From contig NZ_ADNY01000066.1 in assembly GCF_000178475.1 (NCBI RefSeq), positions 1-64,000 on the forward strand: a DNA stretch of 64,000 nt, written 5' to 3'. Of the stretch, positions 9,369 through 18,131 are shown piece by piece. The notes beneath the pieces are model-generated. The model ran no database searches and had not been told where the DNA came from. It saw nothing but the letters and a program-made list of their open reading frames with translations. The position numbers were made by a program, and so were the translations under genes. The stretch is from Lactobacillus amylolyticus DSM 11664. GTDB lineage: Bacteria > Bacillota > Bacilli > Lactobacillales > Lactobacillaceae. Numbering within the stretch: position 1 is the stretch's first letter; every line of letters starts with the position of its first letter.

Positions 9369-10031
9369 TTGTCAAAAAATGAAAATTTCTTAACTATCAA
9401 AGAAAATGGCACTAACGAGATTATTATTAAAAAAAGCAGATTCATTGCCAGCATAGCACGCAGCAATACGGTTGAAGAAGCAATGGCATTTATTAAAAAA
9501 ATAAGCAAAAAGTACCATGATGCAAATCACAATACTTATGCTTACACAATTGGTCTCAATGATGATCAAGTAAAGGCTAGCGACAACGGTGAGCCTTCAG
9601 GTACGGCTGGCATCCCTGAATTGAGAGCACTCCAACTGATGAAGCTTAAAAACGTGACTGTGGTCGTTACCAGATATTTTGGCGGCATTAAGCTGGGGGC
9701 CGGCGGATTAATCAGAGCCTATTCAAACAGCGTAACCCAAGCTGCCGAAAAGATTGGCGTCATTAAACGGGGTCTACAGCAAGAACTGATCTTTTCTGTT
9801 GCCTATAATCGCTTCGATGAAGTTAACCACTACCTTAAAGAAAAACAAATTTTAATTGCAGATACCAATTATGCAACTGATGTTCAAATTAAAGTTTTTC
9901 TGGATGAAGAAAACCAAAAGCAATTTGAAGATGATTTAACTAATTTGTTGGCTGGCAAAGTAAAGTTCACGTTAGGCGAAAAGCGCTACAATGAAATGCC
10001 CGTGACGCAAAACAATTTTCATGAACAATAA
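9369..10031 (+). CDS. YigZ/IMPACT family protein
   Basis: UPF0029/IMPACT-family protein of uncertain role, proposed in other organisms to act in translation or ribosome-related stress. The 220-residue protein has the N-terminal IMPACT domain with SDNGEPSGTAGIPELRAL (about residues 75-92) and VTRYFGGIKLGAGGLIRAYS. A smaller C-terminal DUF1949-like ferredoxin-fold domain follows. I start at the TTG at 9369, eight bases after AGAGG. An upstream in-frame ATG at 9312 would overlap the comFA start and extend the protein by 19 residues unlike the family. It ends in a terminator shared with tagO. Confidence 0.9.
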   Translation: MSKNENFLTIKENGTNEIIIKKSRFIASIARSNTVEEAMAFIKKISKKYHDANHNTYAYTIGLNDDQVKASDNGEPSGTAGIPELRALQLMKLKNVTVVVTRYFGGIKLGAGGLIRAYSNSVTQAAEKIGVIKRGLQQELIFSVAYNRFDEVNHYLKEKQILIADTNYATDVQIKVFLDEENQKQFEDDLTNLLAGKVKFTLGEKRYNEMPVTQNNFHEQ

Positions 10032-10069
10032 AAATGAGCTTGAGAAAAATTATCTCAAACTCATTTTTG
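10031..10069. terminator. Bidirectional terminator yigZ / tagO
   Basis: AAAATGAGCTTGAGA and TCTCAAACTCATTTT form a long near-perfect stem around an AAAATTA loop. It is A-rich on the left and T-rich on the right, so it can stop convergent transcripts from both genes. Confidence 0.9.
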
Positions 10070-10071
10070 TT

Positions 10072-11256
10072 TTACTTATTTTTCTTATCGTCTTGAACTT
10101 TAAATTGCTTATCCGGACGTTTTAATTGATTTGGCTTTTCCTCACCCAAATGCCAAACCTCAACTTTTGGATCCCTCGTACTTCGAGAACTGATAACTTT
10201 CTGCATCAAATGCATGAGCGGTTTGTATTTTTCACCTAAAAGTCCAATTGATTCAACAAATAATTCAAGGGCAAACAACAATGACAGAATTAATGGCCAA
10301 ATTCCCCAAGTTGGTGAAAGCAGGAACAACAATGAAATAAAAGAAAAAATTAAAGATAAAGCATAAATTGTCAAAACTGTTTGTCGATGAGTCAATCCCA
10401 TCTTCATTAATTGGTGGTGCAAGTGATGCTTATCGGCCTGCGAAACTGGGTGCTTGTTCAGCTTCCGCCGAATCATCGCATAAACGGTATCAGTAATTGG
10501 AACCCCTAAAATGATAATTGGGACCAGCAATGAAATGAAAGTAACGTTTTTCAAGCCTTTAAGCGAGAAAATCGAAATCATGAACCCAATATACAATGCT
10601 CCCGTATCACCCAAGAAAATTTTGGCTGGATGAAAATTGTACGGTAAAAAGCCCAATAAACAGGCCGCCAGCATAAAGCAAGCAATTGGAACATACAGTT
10701 CATGGGTATGTAAAAAGAAGTAGCCGACGATTCCCATCGTAGTTAGAGAAATCATCGATACGCCATCAGCTAAACCATCAAGCCCGTCAATCAGATTGAC
10801 GGCATTAGTCAAAGCCAGAATCCAAAAAATGGTGATTGGCAGGCTCCACCAGCCTAAAGTTATTTCATGGTGAATGAACGGCAGATTAATAACATCCATT
10901 CGGATGCCTGCAAAGAAATAAACCACCAGGGATGCGATAAAGATGCCAAACATCTTCTGTCGAGGCTTTAATTCAAGAATATCATCAATCATACCGGTCA
11001 AGACAATAACGCTTGAGGCAAGCAAAATTGAGAATAATTCATGGGTTGGAAATTGCTCACGCAAAAGAATAAAGCAACCGATATTAAAAGTCACGAAAAT
11101 ACCCAAGCCACCAATTGTAGGCATGGGCTTTTTGTTAACTCTTCTTGCATTAGGATTATCTACGGCTCCTAAAACAAAGGCCAATCTTCGAATAAACGGC
11201 GTGATGGCCGCCTGGATAATGACCAGAAAGAATAAATCAACAATAATTTTAAACAT
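10072..11256 (-). CDS. tagO: Undecaprenyl-phosphate GlcNAc-1-phosphate transferase
   Basis: Polytopic membrane enzyme (MraY/WecA family) that transfers GlcNAc-1-phosphate from UDP-GlcNAc to undecaprenyl phosphate, starting wall teichoic acid and related polymers. The 394-residue protein has about ten hydrophobic segments. It shows the family motifs NLIDGLDGLADG (about residues 155-166), LGDTGALYIGF and the histidine loop SQADKHHLHHQL. The C-terminal 40 residues are charged and cytoplasmic. It is a single gene between its own terminator and that of rny. Confidence 0.94.
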   Translation of the reverse strand: MFKIIVDLFFLVIIQAAITPFIRRLAFVLGAVDNPNARRVNKKPMPTIGGLGIFVTFNIGCFILLREQFPTHELFSILLASSVIVLTGMIDDILELKPRQKMFGIFIASLVVYFFAGIRMDVINLPFIHHEITLGWWSLPITIFWILALTNAVNLIDGLDGLADGVSMISLTTMGIVGYFFLHTHELYVPIACFMLAACLLGFLPYNFHPAKIFLGDTGALYIGFMISIFSLKGLKNVTFISLLVPIIILGVPITDTVYAMIRRKLNKHPVSQADKHHLHHQLMKMGLTHRQTVLTIYALSLIFSFISLLFLLSPTWGIWPLILSLLFALELFVESIGLLGEKYKPLMHLMQKVISSRSTRDPKVEVWHLGEEKPNQLKRPDKQFKVQDDKKNK

Positions 11257-11330
11257 TTTTGACTGCTTTCTTTAAGAAGTTTTCCTCTCATTATACAAGG
11301 ACTTTGAGATAACAATCAAGTTTAAGTAAA

Positions 11331-11363
11331 GCAAAAAGCGCTCAGCTCTTATGCCGAACGCTT
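11331..11363 (-). terminator. Terminator overlapping the rny stop codon
   Basis: Minus strand: AAGCGTTCGGC pairs over 11 positions (some G-U) with GCTGAGCGCTT, followed by TTTTGCTTT. The upstream arm includes the first base of the RNase Y stop codon. Confidence 0.8.
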
Positions 11364-12996
11364 ATTTAGCAATTGCAAACACTCGTTTTTCACGAATAAC
11401 CGTAATCTTAATATTACCTGGGTAATCAAGTTCTTTTTCAACTTGGTTCTTAATGTCCCGTGCCAATACAGTGATACGATCGTCTGAAATTTCATCAGGC
11501 TCAACCATAACCCGGACTTCACGTCCTGCTTGAATCGCATAAGCCTGCTTTACTCCTTGGTAGCTCTTGGCTATGTCTTCAAGTTCAGTCAGCCGTCTAA
11601 TGTAGTTTTCAAGACTTTCGCTTCTTGCACCCGGACGAGCTGAAGAAATCGTATCTGCCGCTACTACAAGTTCAGCAATAAACGATAACTTCGGTACATC
11701 TCCGTGGTGAGCCGCAATCGCATTAACTACTATATCTGATTCATGATATTTACGAGTCAATTCAACCCCAATCTCAACGTGTGAGCCTTCAATATCATGA
11801 TCAATTGCTTTACCAATATCGTGTAATAATCCCGCGCGAACTGCTAGTTTTTCATCTAGACCAAGTTCTGCAGCCATTGTACCTGCTAATTTTGCAACTT
11901 CAATTGAGTGTGCTAAAACATTTTGACCATAAGAAGTACGATATTTAAGTCGGCCTAAAGTCTTCACTAATTCAGGATTCATCCGGTGAATTCCCAAATC
12001 CATCAAAGCACTTTCACCTGCTTCATAGATATCGTCATTTACTTCTTTACGGGCCTTATCAACCATCTCTTCAATGCGAGCTGGATGAATTCGACCATCC
12101 TTAATCAAACGCTGCATTGCTCTTTTGGCAATTTCTCGTCTGATTGGATCAAAGCCGCTCAAAGTAACGACCTTTGGCGTGTCATCAATAATTAAGTCGA
12201 TTCCTGTCAAAGCTTCAAAGGAACGAATATTGCGTCCCTCACGGCCAATAATTCTGCCCTTCATTTCTTCATTTGGCAAATCAACTACAGAAACCGTGGT
12301 TTCTGCAACTGTATCAGCTGCCGAGCTTTGAATCGCATCAACCAATATTTGATTAGCAAAACGATCAGCTTTAGCTTGAACTTCTTCATTGCTATTTCTA
12401 ATCATTTCAGCTCGTTCTTTAACCAATTCATCTGAGAGCTGACTCAAAACAAGCTTCTTAGCTTGTTCCTTATCCAGATCAGCCACCTCATAAAGTTTTT
12501 GTCGACGTTTTTCGACTAACTCATTGGCATATTCTAGCTTTTTGTTTAAATTAGCTTCTTGCTGCTTTAATTGATCTTCTTTTCGTGAGAGGCCAGATTC
12601 TTTTTCCTCCAATAAAGATTTTTGATGATCAAGAGTATCTTCACGCTGTCCTAGACGATTCTGCAAACGTAAAATTTCATCACGTTTTTGATTCAAACTG
12701 TCTTCGATTTTTTGTCGATATTCTTGAATTTCTTCTTGTGCTTCAAGAATTTTTTCTTTTTTGGTGTTTTCTGCACTTTGTTTAACTGCTTCCGCAGCCT
12801 GTTTTTGTGCATTTACTTCAGCTTCAACAGCAGTAACCTGTGCCTTGGCATCAGCAAGAATGTGGTCAGCATCATTCTGTGCATTTTGGGCTTTCTTTTC
12901 CCAAGAATTTTTTCGAATTGCATAGCCTGCGCCTAATCCCACTAAAAGTGAAACAATAGCAACCACGGCGGAAATTAAAATTTCATTTACCATCAT
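11362..12996 (-). CDS. rny: Ribonuclease Y
   Basis: Membrane-anchored endoribonuclease that starts bulk mRNA decay. The 544-residue protein has an N-terminal transmembrane helix (about 5-25). A long Lys/Glu/Gln-rich coiled coil spans about 30-200. A KH RNA-binding domain follows ([19 protein letters not shown]), then an HD nuclease domain with [12 protein letters not shown] near residue 380. Two downstream hairpins bracket the gene. Its position right after recA matches the recA-rny order of other Firmicutes. Confidence 0.96.
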   Translation of the reverse strand: MMVNEILISAVVAIVSLLVGLGAGYAIRKNSWEKKAQNAQNDADHILADAKAQVTAVEAEVNAQKQAAEAVKQSAENTKKEKILEAQEEIQEYRQKIEDSLNQKRDEILRLQNRLGQREDTLDHQKSLLEEKESGLSRKEDQLKQQEANLNKKLEYANELVEKRRQKLYEVADLDKEQAKKLVLSQLSDELVKERAEMIRNSNEEVQAKADRFANQILVDAIQSSAADTVAETTVSVVDLPNEEMKGRIIGREGRNIRSFEALTGIDLIIDDTPKVVTLSGFDPIRREIAKRAMQRLIKDGRIHPARIEEMVDKARKEVNDDIYEAGESALMDLGIHRMNPELVKTLGRLKYRTSYGQNVLAHSIEVAKLAGTMAAELGLDEKLAVRAGLLHDIGKAIDHDIEGSHVEIGVELTRKYHESDIVVNAIAAHHGDVPKLSFIAELVVAADTISSARPGARSESLENYIRRLTELEDIAKSYQGVKQAYAIQAGREVRVMVEPDEISDDRITVLARDIKNQVEKELDYPGNIKITVIREKRVFAIAK

Positions 12997-13067
12997 TACT
13001 ATCGCCTTTTTTAGAATTATTCACACAGTTTTATGATAAAGAACTGGAATGCACATGTCAATCAACA

Positions 13068-13097
13068 AGAAAAAACCTTGGAATTAAAATCCAAGGT
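13068..13097 (-). terminator. Terminator after recA
   Basis: Minus strand: ACCTTGGA, seven-base loop, TCCAAGGT, then TTTTTCTTG. It separates recA from rny, so rny needs its own promoter in the roughly 70 bases that follow. Confidence 0.85.
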
Positions 13098-13117
13098 CAA
13101 GGTTGATTTCTCCAACT

Positions 13118-14230
13118 TTATTTGCTTTTACTGGCTGCTTCTTTTTTCTCGGCAGTTTCTTTTGCTTCTTCGCTCTTTTCAGCGGTTTCACGTTTTTCTT
13201 TTATCTTTTCAGGATTTTCACGGTCGGCAATGGATTTTTCATCAATACCATAAGCTTGACGAACTTGAGTTTCAATCTCTTGATAAATATCTGGGTGATC
13301 TTCCAAGTATTTCTTAGCATTTTCACGTCCTTGTCCAATTCGATCAGACTTATATGAATACCATGATCCAGCTTTATCGATAATATCCTTATCAGCTGCC
13401 ATATCCAAAAGCTCACCACTTTGTGAGATGCCTTTGCCATACATAATATCTACTTCGGCAACCTTAAATGGTGGGGCAACTTTGTTCTTAACAACCTTAA
13501 TCTTAACGCGGTTACCTAAAACATCACCAGACTGCTTAATTTGTTCAGCTCTTCTTACTTCAAGTCTAATCGTTGAGTAGAACTTCAAAGCACGACCACC
13601 TGGCGTAGTTTCAGGGTTACCAAACATGACACCGACCTTTTCGCGAATCTGGTTAATGAAGATTGCAATGGTTTTTGTCTTAGAAATTGTTCCTGAAAGC
13701 TTTCTAAGAGCCTGGCTCATAAGACGAGCCTGCAAACCAACATGGGCATCACCCATTTCACCTTCAATTTCTGCTCGTGGAACCAAGGCAGCAACTGAAT
13801 CGACAACTAAAATGTCGATAGCACCACTGGAAATTAAAGTATCAGCGATCTGCAGACCTTCTTCACCAGTATTTGGTTGTGACAAAATCAAAGAATCAAT
13901 ATCAACGCCTAAAGCTTCCGCATAAGCTGGATCCATAGCGTTTTCGGCATCGATATAAGCAGCCGTACCACCGCGCTTTTGTACTTCAGCTACGGCATGC
14001 AAAGCAACCGTTGTCTTACCTGAAGATTCAGGACCATATACTTCAATAATTCTCCCACGTGGATAGCCACCAACACCAAGGGCTGCATCCAATGCAATTG
14101 AGCCGGTTGGGACAGTTGAAATTTGCGTATCGGCTTTTTCACCCATCCGCATAACAGCGCCCTTACCAAAGTTCTTTTCAATCTTTTTGAGGGCCGCATC
14201 TAAGGCAGCCTTTTTTTCATCTTTGGCCAA
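13118..14230 (-). CDS. recA: Recombinase A
   Basis: Forms filaments on single-stranded DNA for homologous recombination, LexA self-cleavage and transformation. The 370-residue protein has Walker [10 protein letters not shown] at 66-74, the DNA-binding loops ([21 protein letters not shown]) and an acidic/Lys-rich C-terminal tail ([18 protein letters not shown]). The start codon is TTG at 14230, preceded by AGGAGG. Upstream lie, in order toward the gene, a competence-like motif, an SOS box and a sigma-A type promoter. cinA, which often lies between pgsA and recA, is absent. Confidence 0.97.
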   Translation of the reverse strand: MAKDEKKAALDAALKKIEKNFGKGAVMRMGEKADTQISTVPTGSIALDAALGVGGYPRGRIIEVYGPESSGKTTVALHAVAEVQKRGGTAAYIDAENAMDPAYAEALGVDIDSLILSQPNTGEEGLQIADTLISSGAIDILVVDSVAALVPRAEIEGEMGDAHVGLQARLMSQALRKLSGTISKTKTIAIFINQIREKVGVMFGNPETTPGGRALKFYSTIRLEVRRAEQIKQSGDVLGNRVKIKVVKNKVAPPFKVAEVDIMYGKGISQSGELLDMAADKDIIDKAGSWYSYKSDRIGQGRENAKKYLEDHPDIYQEIETQVRQAYGIDEKSIADRENPEKIKEKRETAEKSEEAKETAEKKEAASKSK

Positions 14231-14261
14231 ACTATTTACCTCCTATGGACATTACATATTA

Positions 14262-14291
14262 ATTATACTTTGACTCTTTAGCAGATTGCAA
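14262..14291 (-). promoter_or_regulatory. recA housekeeping promoter
   Basis: Minus strand: -35 TTGCAA (14291-14286), 18-base spacer, -10 TATAAT (14267-14262), 32 bases before the TTG start. The SOS box ends nine bases upstream of the -35. Confidence 0.8.
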
Positions 14292-14299
14292 GGAAAAAG

Positions 14300-14313
14300 C
14301 GAACGAGCGTTCA
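14300..14313 (-). promoter_or_regulatory. LexA/DinR (SOS) box of recA
   Basis: The plus strand reads CGAACGAGCGTTCA, matching the Gram-positive SOS operator CGAACNNNNGTTCG at all fixed positions but the last. It lies just upstream of the recA -35, which fits DNA-damage induction of recA. Confidence 0.8.
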
Positions 14314-14323
14314 AGAATTTTAT

Positions 14324-14349
14324 CCTCCATATTATAAATACGAAAAAAA
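14324..14349 (-). promoter_or_regulatory. Putative late-competence promoter motif upstream of recA
   Basis: Minus strand: seven T, CGTAT at 14342-14338, nine AT-rich bases, then GGAGG (14328-14324). The arrangement matches coiA exactly and comFA within one base. Here the Shine-Dalgarno-like GGAGG has no full gene behind it. It could be what remains of a lost cinA start region; that is inference. Confidence 0.45.
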
Positions 14350-14371
14350 TTGCTATTTTACCGTAGAAAAT

Positions 14372-14402
14372 AAAAAAGATTGGATAAATCCAATCTTTTT
14401 TA
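14372..14402 (-). terminator. Terminator after pgsA
   Basis: Minus strand: AAAGATTGGATTTATCCAATCTTTTTTA, an eight-base stem with a T tail. It ends the long ftsK-to-pgsA run before recA. Confidence 0.85.
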
Positions 14403-14422
14403 TGATTTATTTGATTATCAAA

Positions 14423-15001
14423 CTACATTGAGCCCTTGAATACGCCCCATGATGAATGGAAATAATCGTAACCGGAGTAAACGGCAAAGATTAAAGCGAT
14501 GTAAAGCAAAACAGTTCCGAGATATAATGGATCACCTAAAAGCAAGAAAATAATTGAAAGCATTTGTGCTGTGGTCTTGATCTTGCCTGGCATTTTAGCA
14601 GCGATAACTTCACCATCATTTTCAACAACGATTAAACGTAAACCAGTTACTGCAAGTTCACGACAAACAATAATTGCAACTACCCATGCTGGAGCTAAAT
14701 TAAGTGAAACCAAGAAAATGAAGGCAGTCATTGTCAACATCTTATCAGCAAGTGGGTCAGCAAACTTACCGAAGTTGGTAACCAAATTGCGTGAACGAGC
14801 AATATGACCATCAAGCCAGTCAGTAGCAGAAGCTACTGCAAATACTACAACAGCAATCACTTGAAGCCAAGAAATTACCGTTCCGTGTGCTACACCGACT
14901 GTAGCAGTATAGCCGCCTGTTGCTCCTCTAAAAATAATAAGCAACATAAATACTGGAATCATAAAGATTCTAAACATTGTTAATTTATTAGGTAAATTCA
15001 T
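14423..15001 (-). CDS. pgsA: CDP-diacylglycerol-glycerol-3-phosphate 3-phosphatidyltransferase
   Basis: Membrane enzyme that makes phosphatidylglycerol-phosphate, the committed step to phosphatidylglycerol and cardiolipin. The 192-residue protein shows the CDP-alcohol phosphatidyltransferase motif in the form DWLDGHIARS...GKFADPLADK (about residues 62-86) and about five membrane segments. Start is an ATG after GAGGAG. It follows rodZ by 33 bases, an order shared with Bacillus (ymfM-pgsA). Confidence 0.95.
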   Translation of the reverse strand: MNLPNKLTMFRIFMIPVFMLLIIFRGATGGYTATVGVAHGTVISWLQVIAVVVFAVASATDWLDGHIARSRNLVTNFGKFADPLADKMLTMTAFIFLVSLNLAPAWVVAIIVCRELAVTGLRLIVVENDGEVIAAKMPGKIKTTAQMLSIIFLLLGDPLYLGTVLLYIALIFAVYSGYDYFHSSWGVFKGSM

Positions 15002-15034
15002 TTTTATCTCCTCTAAAATACCACTCTAATCAAA

Positions 15035-16084
15035 CTAACGGTTACCAGCGTCATTGCCTTTATCGTTATTGTTTTGACTGCTTTGTTGGCCTTTACCGCT
15101 TTGACCTTGGTTGTTTTGGTCATTTTTAGTCTGGTTTCTCTGCGTAGTTGAAGATTGCGTTTGACTTGATTGAGTCTGACTCTGATGACTGCTGCTTTGT
15201 TGCTTGTTGTATGAGTTAGTAGTTGAACTGCTCTGTGTACTGCTTTGCGTGCTTGAGCTAGAAGAACTGCTTTGTGAACTTGCTTTACCAATCAGCAAGG
15301 TAATTGTTCTAGATTGACCAGTGGTAGTATATGGGACTTTTTTACCGGCAATCTTAATTGAAGTATCAGTATCATTACTCAAAGTAATAGCAACAGTTTT
15401 GGCACCGCTTGACAAGTTCAAGCTATCTTTGCTGTTTGCAGCAATGGCCTTACGTTGCACTGTAGCCCCATTAACAGTAACTGTAGCAGTTACGGCTTGA
15501 GAACCAGCTTTAATAGTCAACTTGCGGTTATTTTTAAGCCCGGTAACACGATATTGGTTGTTGCCCAAAGAAGTTACCTTAACATTGCTCTTCTTAACAG
15601 CCGAAGATGAGCTTGACTTAGAAGAAGTTTGTGAAGAAACAGCCACATTGTTGTCATTATTACTGCTTTGTCCACTTGAAGAAAGACGCGCATATAAGAA
15701 GTAGACTACTAAGACGACGATGATTACGCCTAAACAAATAGCAATCCGTGGCAAATAGTTCTTCCACATATTTTTCTTATTATCTGTGGTCTCACGAACT
15801 TCCTCACTCTTGTTGTCAATTGAATTTTCAACATATTCATCTGGATCAGACTCCGGTACATCTTGTTTATAATCACTCAACAATTCCTTACCATCTAATC
15901 CGACGATTTGAGCATATTGTCTAATAAATGCTCTGACATAAAAATCACCAGGAAGCTTATCAAAATCGTTCTGTTCGATTGCCTCCAAATATCTGCTTTG
16001 AATCTTTGTTGCCTTTTCAATATCCGCAATCGAAAGACCTTTAGCTTCTCTAGCACTGCGTAATTTATCTCCGATATCAGCCAT
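15035..16084 (-). CDS. rodZ: RodZ-like cell-shape protein with low-complexity surface tail
   Basis: Bitopic membrane protein of the RodZ/YmfM type, which links the elongation machinery to the membrane. Residues 1-70 are a helix-turn-helix domain (IGDKLRSAREAKGLSIADIEKATKI..). A transmembrane helix lies at about 112-131. An extracellular beta-rich region spans about 165-265. The last 80 residues are almost only Ser, Gln, Asn, Thr, Lys and Gly. That tail is unusual: the common DUF4115 domain is followed by a long disordered Ser/Gln/Asn stretch. It follows ymfI after 73 bases and is probably part of the same transcript or driven by a local promoter. Confidence 0.88.
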   Translation of the reverse strand: MADIGDKLRSAREAKGLSIADIEKATKIQSRYLEAIEQNDFDKLPGDFYVRAFIRQYAQIVGLDGKELLSDYKQDVPESDPDEYVENSIDNKSEEVRETTDNKKNMWKNYLPRIAICLGVIIVVLVVYFLYARLSSSGQSSNNDNNVAVSSQTSSKSSSSSAVKKSNVKVTSLGNNQYRVTGLKNNRKLTIKAGSQAVTATVTVNGATVQRKAIAANSKDSLNLSSGAKTVAITLSNDTDTSIKIAGKKVPYTTTGQSRTITLLIGKASSQSSSSSSSTQSSTQSSSTTNSYNKQQSSSHQSQTQSSQTQSSTTQRNQTKNDQNNQGQSGKGQQSSQNNNDKGNDAGNR

Positions 16085-16157
16085 ATTTACCTCTTCAAAT
16101 TTTAGATTAACAAATTGAGTATACCATAAATTTAAATTTTTATGACAAACTTGGATA

Positions 16158-16886
16158 TTATAAAAGCCAGCCTCCGCTAATATAAATTGTTTGCCCAGTA
16201 CAATAAGAACTATTTTTATCTAGCAAGCATTTTACCCAATAAGAAATATCCTTTCCTTGAGCCAAACGTCCTGCCGGAATCTCACTTTCAACTTCTTGCA
16301 TTGTTTCTTTGCAAAACATTGCATTCATCGGTGTGTTTACGGCGCCCGGTGCAACCACATTAACCGTCAGGTTTGTCGAAGCCACTTCACGCGCATAGGC
16401 TTGACTAAAACGGCTAAGTCCCGCTTTGGTCGCACTATAGACAGATTCCAGCGCACTTCCCTGACCACCGTAAACTGATCCTAAGTAGACGATGCGACTA
16501 TATTCTTGTTTAATTAAAATTGGTTCAAGCAATTTAGTTAATTCAATGGGAACAGTCAGATTGACTTGAATAATTTTTTCAATATCAGCAATTTTTTGTT
16601 TGGTCAAAAAATCATATTTAGTGATTCCCTGTGCAAAAACCGCTGCATTAACTGGTAAGAGTGAATTAACAAACTTGGAAAGCTGCTCTTTTTCAGATAA
16701 AAAATCAAATTTTATCGGCATAAAATCCTGCTGTGGATAAATTGTCATCAGCTTTTGCGCCTGCTCACTAGCTCCATCCACATTGTTATTGCAATGCAAA
16801 TAAAGTGACCAGCCATCGGCTGCCAAAGTCTGACAGATTGCTTGTCCAATTCCGCCAGTTGCGCCAAAAACAATTACACGTTTCAC
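16158..16886 (-). CDS. ymfI: YmfI-type short-chain dehydrogenase/reductase
   Basis: NAD(P)H-dependent reductase of the SDR family. In Bacillus the gene at this locus (YmfI) reduces a 5-aminopentanone modification on elongation factor P. Whether this protein does the same is inference from gene order. The 242-residue protein has the cofactor motif GATGGIGQ at 8-15, NAG-like AQG near 89 and the catalytic YSATK near residue 150. It starts with GTG at 16886. It overlaps by four bases (GTGA) the stop codon that ymfH would use if its frameshift were absent, a sign that the two were translationally coupled. Confidence 0.85.
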   Translation of the reverse strand: MKRVIVFGATGGIGQAICQTLAADGWSLYLHCNNNVDGASEQAQKLMTIYPQQDFMPIKFDFLSEKEQLSKFVNSLLPVNAAVFAQGITKYDFLTKQKIADIEKIIQVNLTVPIELTKLLEPILIKQEYSRIVYLGSVYGGQGSALESVYSATKAGLSRFSQAYAREVASTNLTVNVVAPGAVNTPMNAMFCKETMQEVESEIPAGRLAQGKDISYWVKCLLDKNSSYCTGQTIYISGGWLL

Positions 16887-18131
16887 TGCTCTGCCTCTCC
16901 CTTCTCAAGTCTAACAGCACAAAATTGATAGTCTTTCATCAAACTTGCACAATAGCTTGCAAAATCATCAAAACTAAGCAGCTGCAGCTTCTGGATATTT
17001 TCAAACGAGTTCTCGCCATCAAGGCTTTCCTCGGCACACTCCACAGCTAAGTAGGGTATCATCTAAACTGCGAATTGTCTGTGCAAGCCATTCTTTTTTC
17101 TTCAGATTATAGAACTTATGCAGATAAACTCTATCCAAAGCCTGCAATGGTTTGTTTAACTCATCCTTAATTTCTTGAATGACCATCTTGCTTTGCCCAC
17201 TAATTCCAAAAATAGTCGCAAAATTTCCTTCTCGTGTGTAATTAACCGAAATTTGGAGCGAATTGCTTAACAAATTGTGTTTTCTCATTCTTTCAAACCA
17301 CGGACTTGTTACACTTAATTTTGATTCTAACATTATTTCAAGCATAATTTGAGACAAATCACGACTTGATAATACTTTCTTAAAATTTGGCAAGCGTAGG
17401 CCGATTCCAAAAAGGTTGGATTCACTTTTATTGACTAGGACCTTGCTTTGCAATTGCCCTTTAGCACAAACAATCTTGCACTTATTAGCTGCTTGTTTCT
17501 TAAAATATTGTTCGGATAATTTACCCACTAAGCGCAAGAGCGTTTTTACCTGATAATCTGAAAAATCTCCGCAGGCAATAAAATGCATTTTTGATGCAAC
17601 ATAATTTTGCTGATAGCATTCCAATAGATCCTGAGCGGTAATTGCTGCAATTGTTTCTTTAGTACCAGCAACATCAATTCCTAGATTTGAATCGCCGAAC
17701 ATTTGCTTCATCAAAGTATTATTGACGGCCCAATTAGGCTCATCTTGATACATAGCTAATTCCTGCTGAATAATTGGCTCTTCTTGGGCAACATTTTTTT
17801 CGGTAAAATACGGCTCGCCAACCAGTCTGAATAAAAGCTTGATCAAAGTTTGGTTATTACTGATGCCACTGCAGTAAAACATCGTCTCATTAAAAGAAGT
17901 AAAAGCATTAACATCAGCACCAATTTTTTCAAATTCATGCGATAAATCTCCGCTCTCTTTAGCGAATAATTTATGCTCTAAAAAGTGCGCCGTTCCTGCA
18001 TGTCTTTGGGGATCACTGCTGCCAAAATCAACGATTATCCCAAAAAAACGTTGATTAAAATTCGGTCTCAATACAAATTCCGCCTCAAAGCCGGAATCAT
18101 ACTTTCGTTTAATGATTTGTGGTACTCTCAT
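16883..18131 (-). pseudogene. ymfH: YmfH-like M16 zinc peptidase, frameshifted near its C-terminus
   Basis: M16-family zinc metallopeptidase homologue with the active-site motif HFLEH near residue 48 and a conserved downstream Glu region. The first frame runs 370 codons from 18131 and stops at a TGA at 17019. The homologous C-terminus continues in another frame from about 17050 (LAVECAEESLDGENSFENIQ...) to a TGA at 16885-16883 that overlaps the ymfI start. One extra base near 17045-17052 (within CTACTTAGCTG) explains it, and the restored protein would be about 416 residues, close to YmfH. This could be a true mutation or a sequencing error. The catalytic half is intact, so a truncated protein might still act. 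Confidence 0.85.

Noticed and set aside
14258-14329. 23-codon frame (MEDKILERSFAF...) between the competence-like motif and recA
   Set aside because: It spans the SOS box and the recA promoter, is very short, and its likeness to four-helix-bundle proteins is only a few residues.
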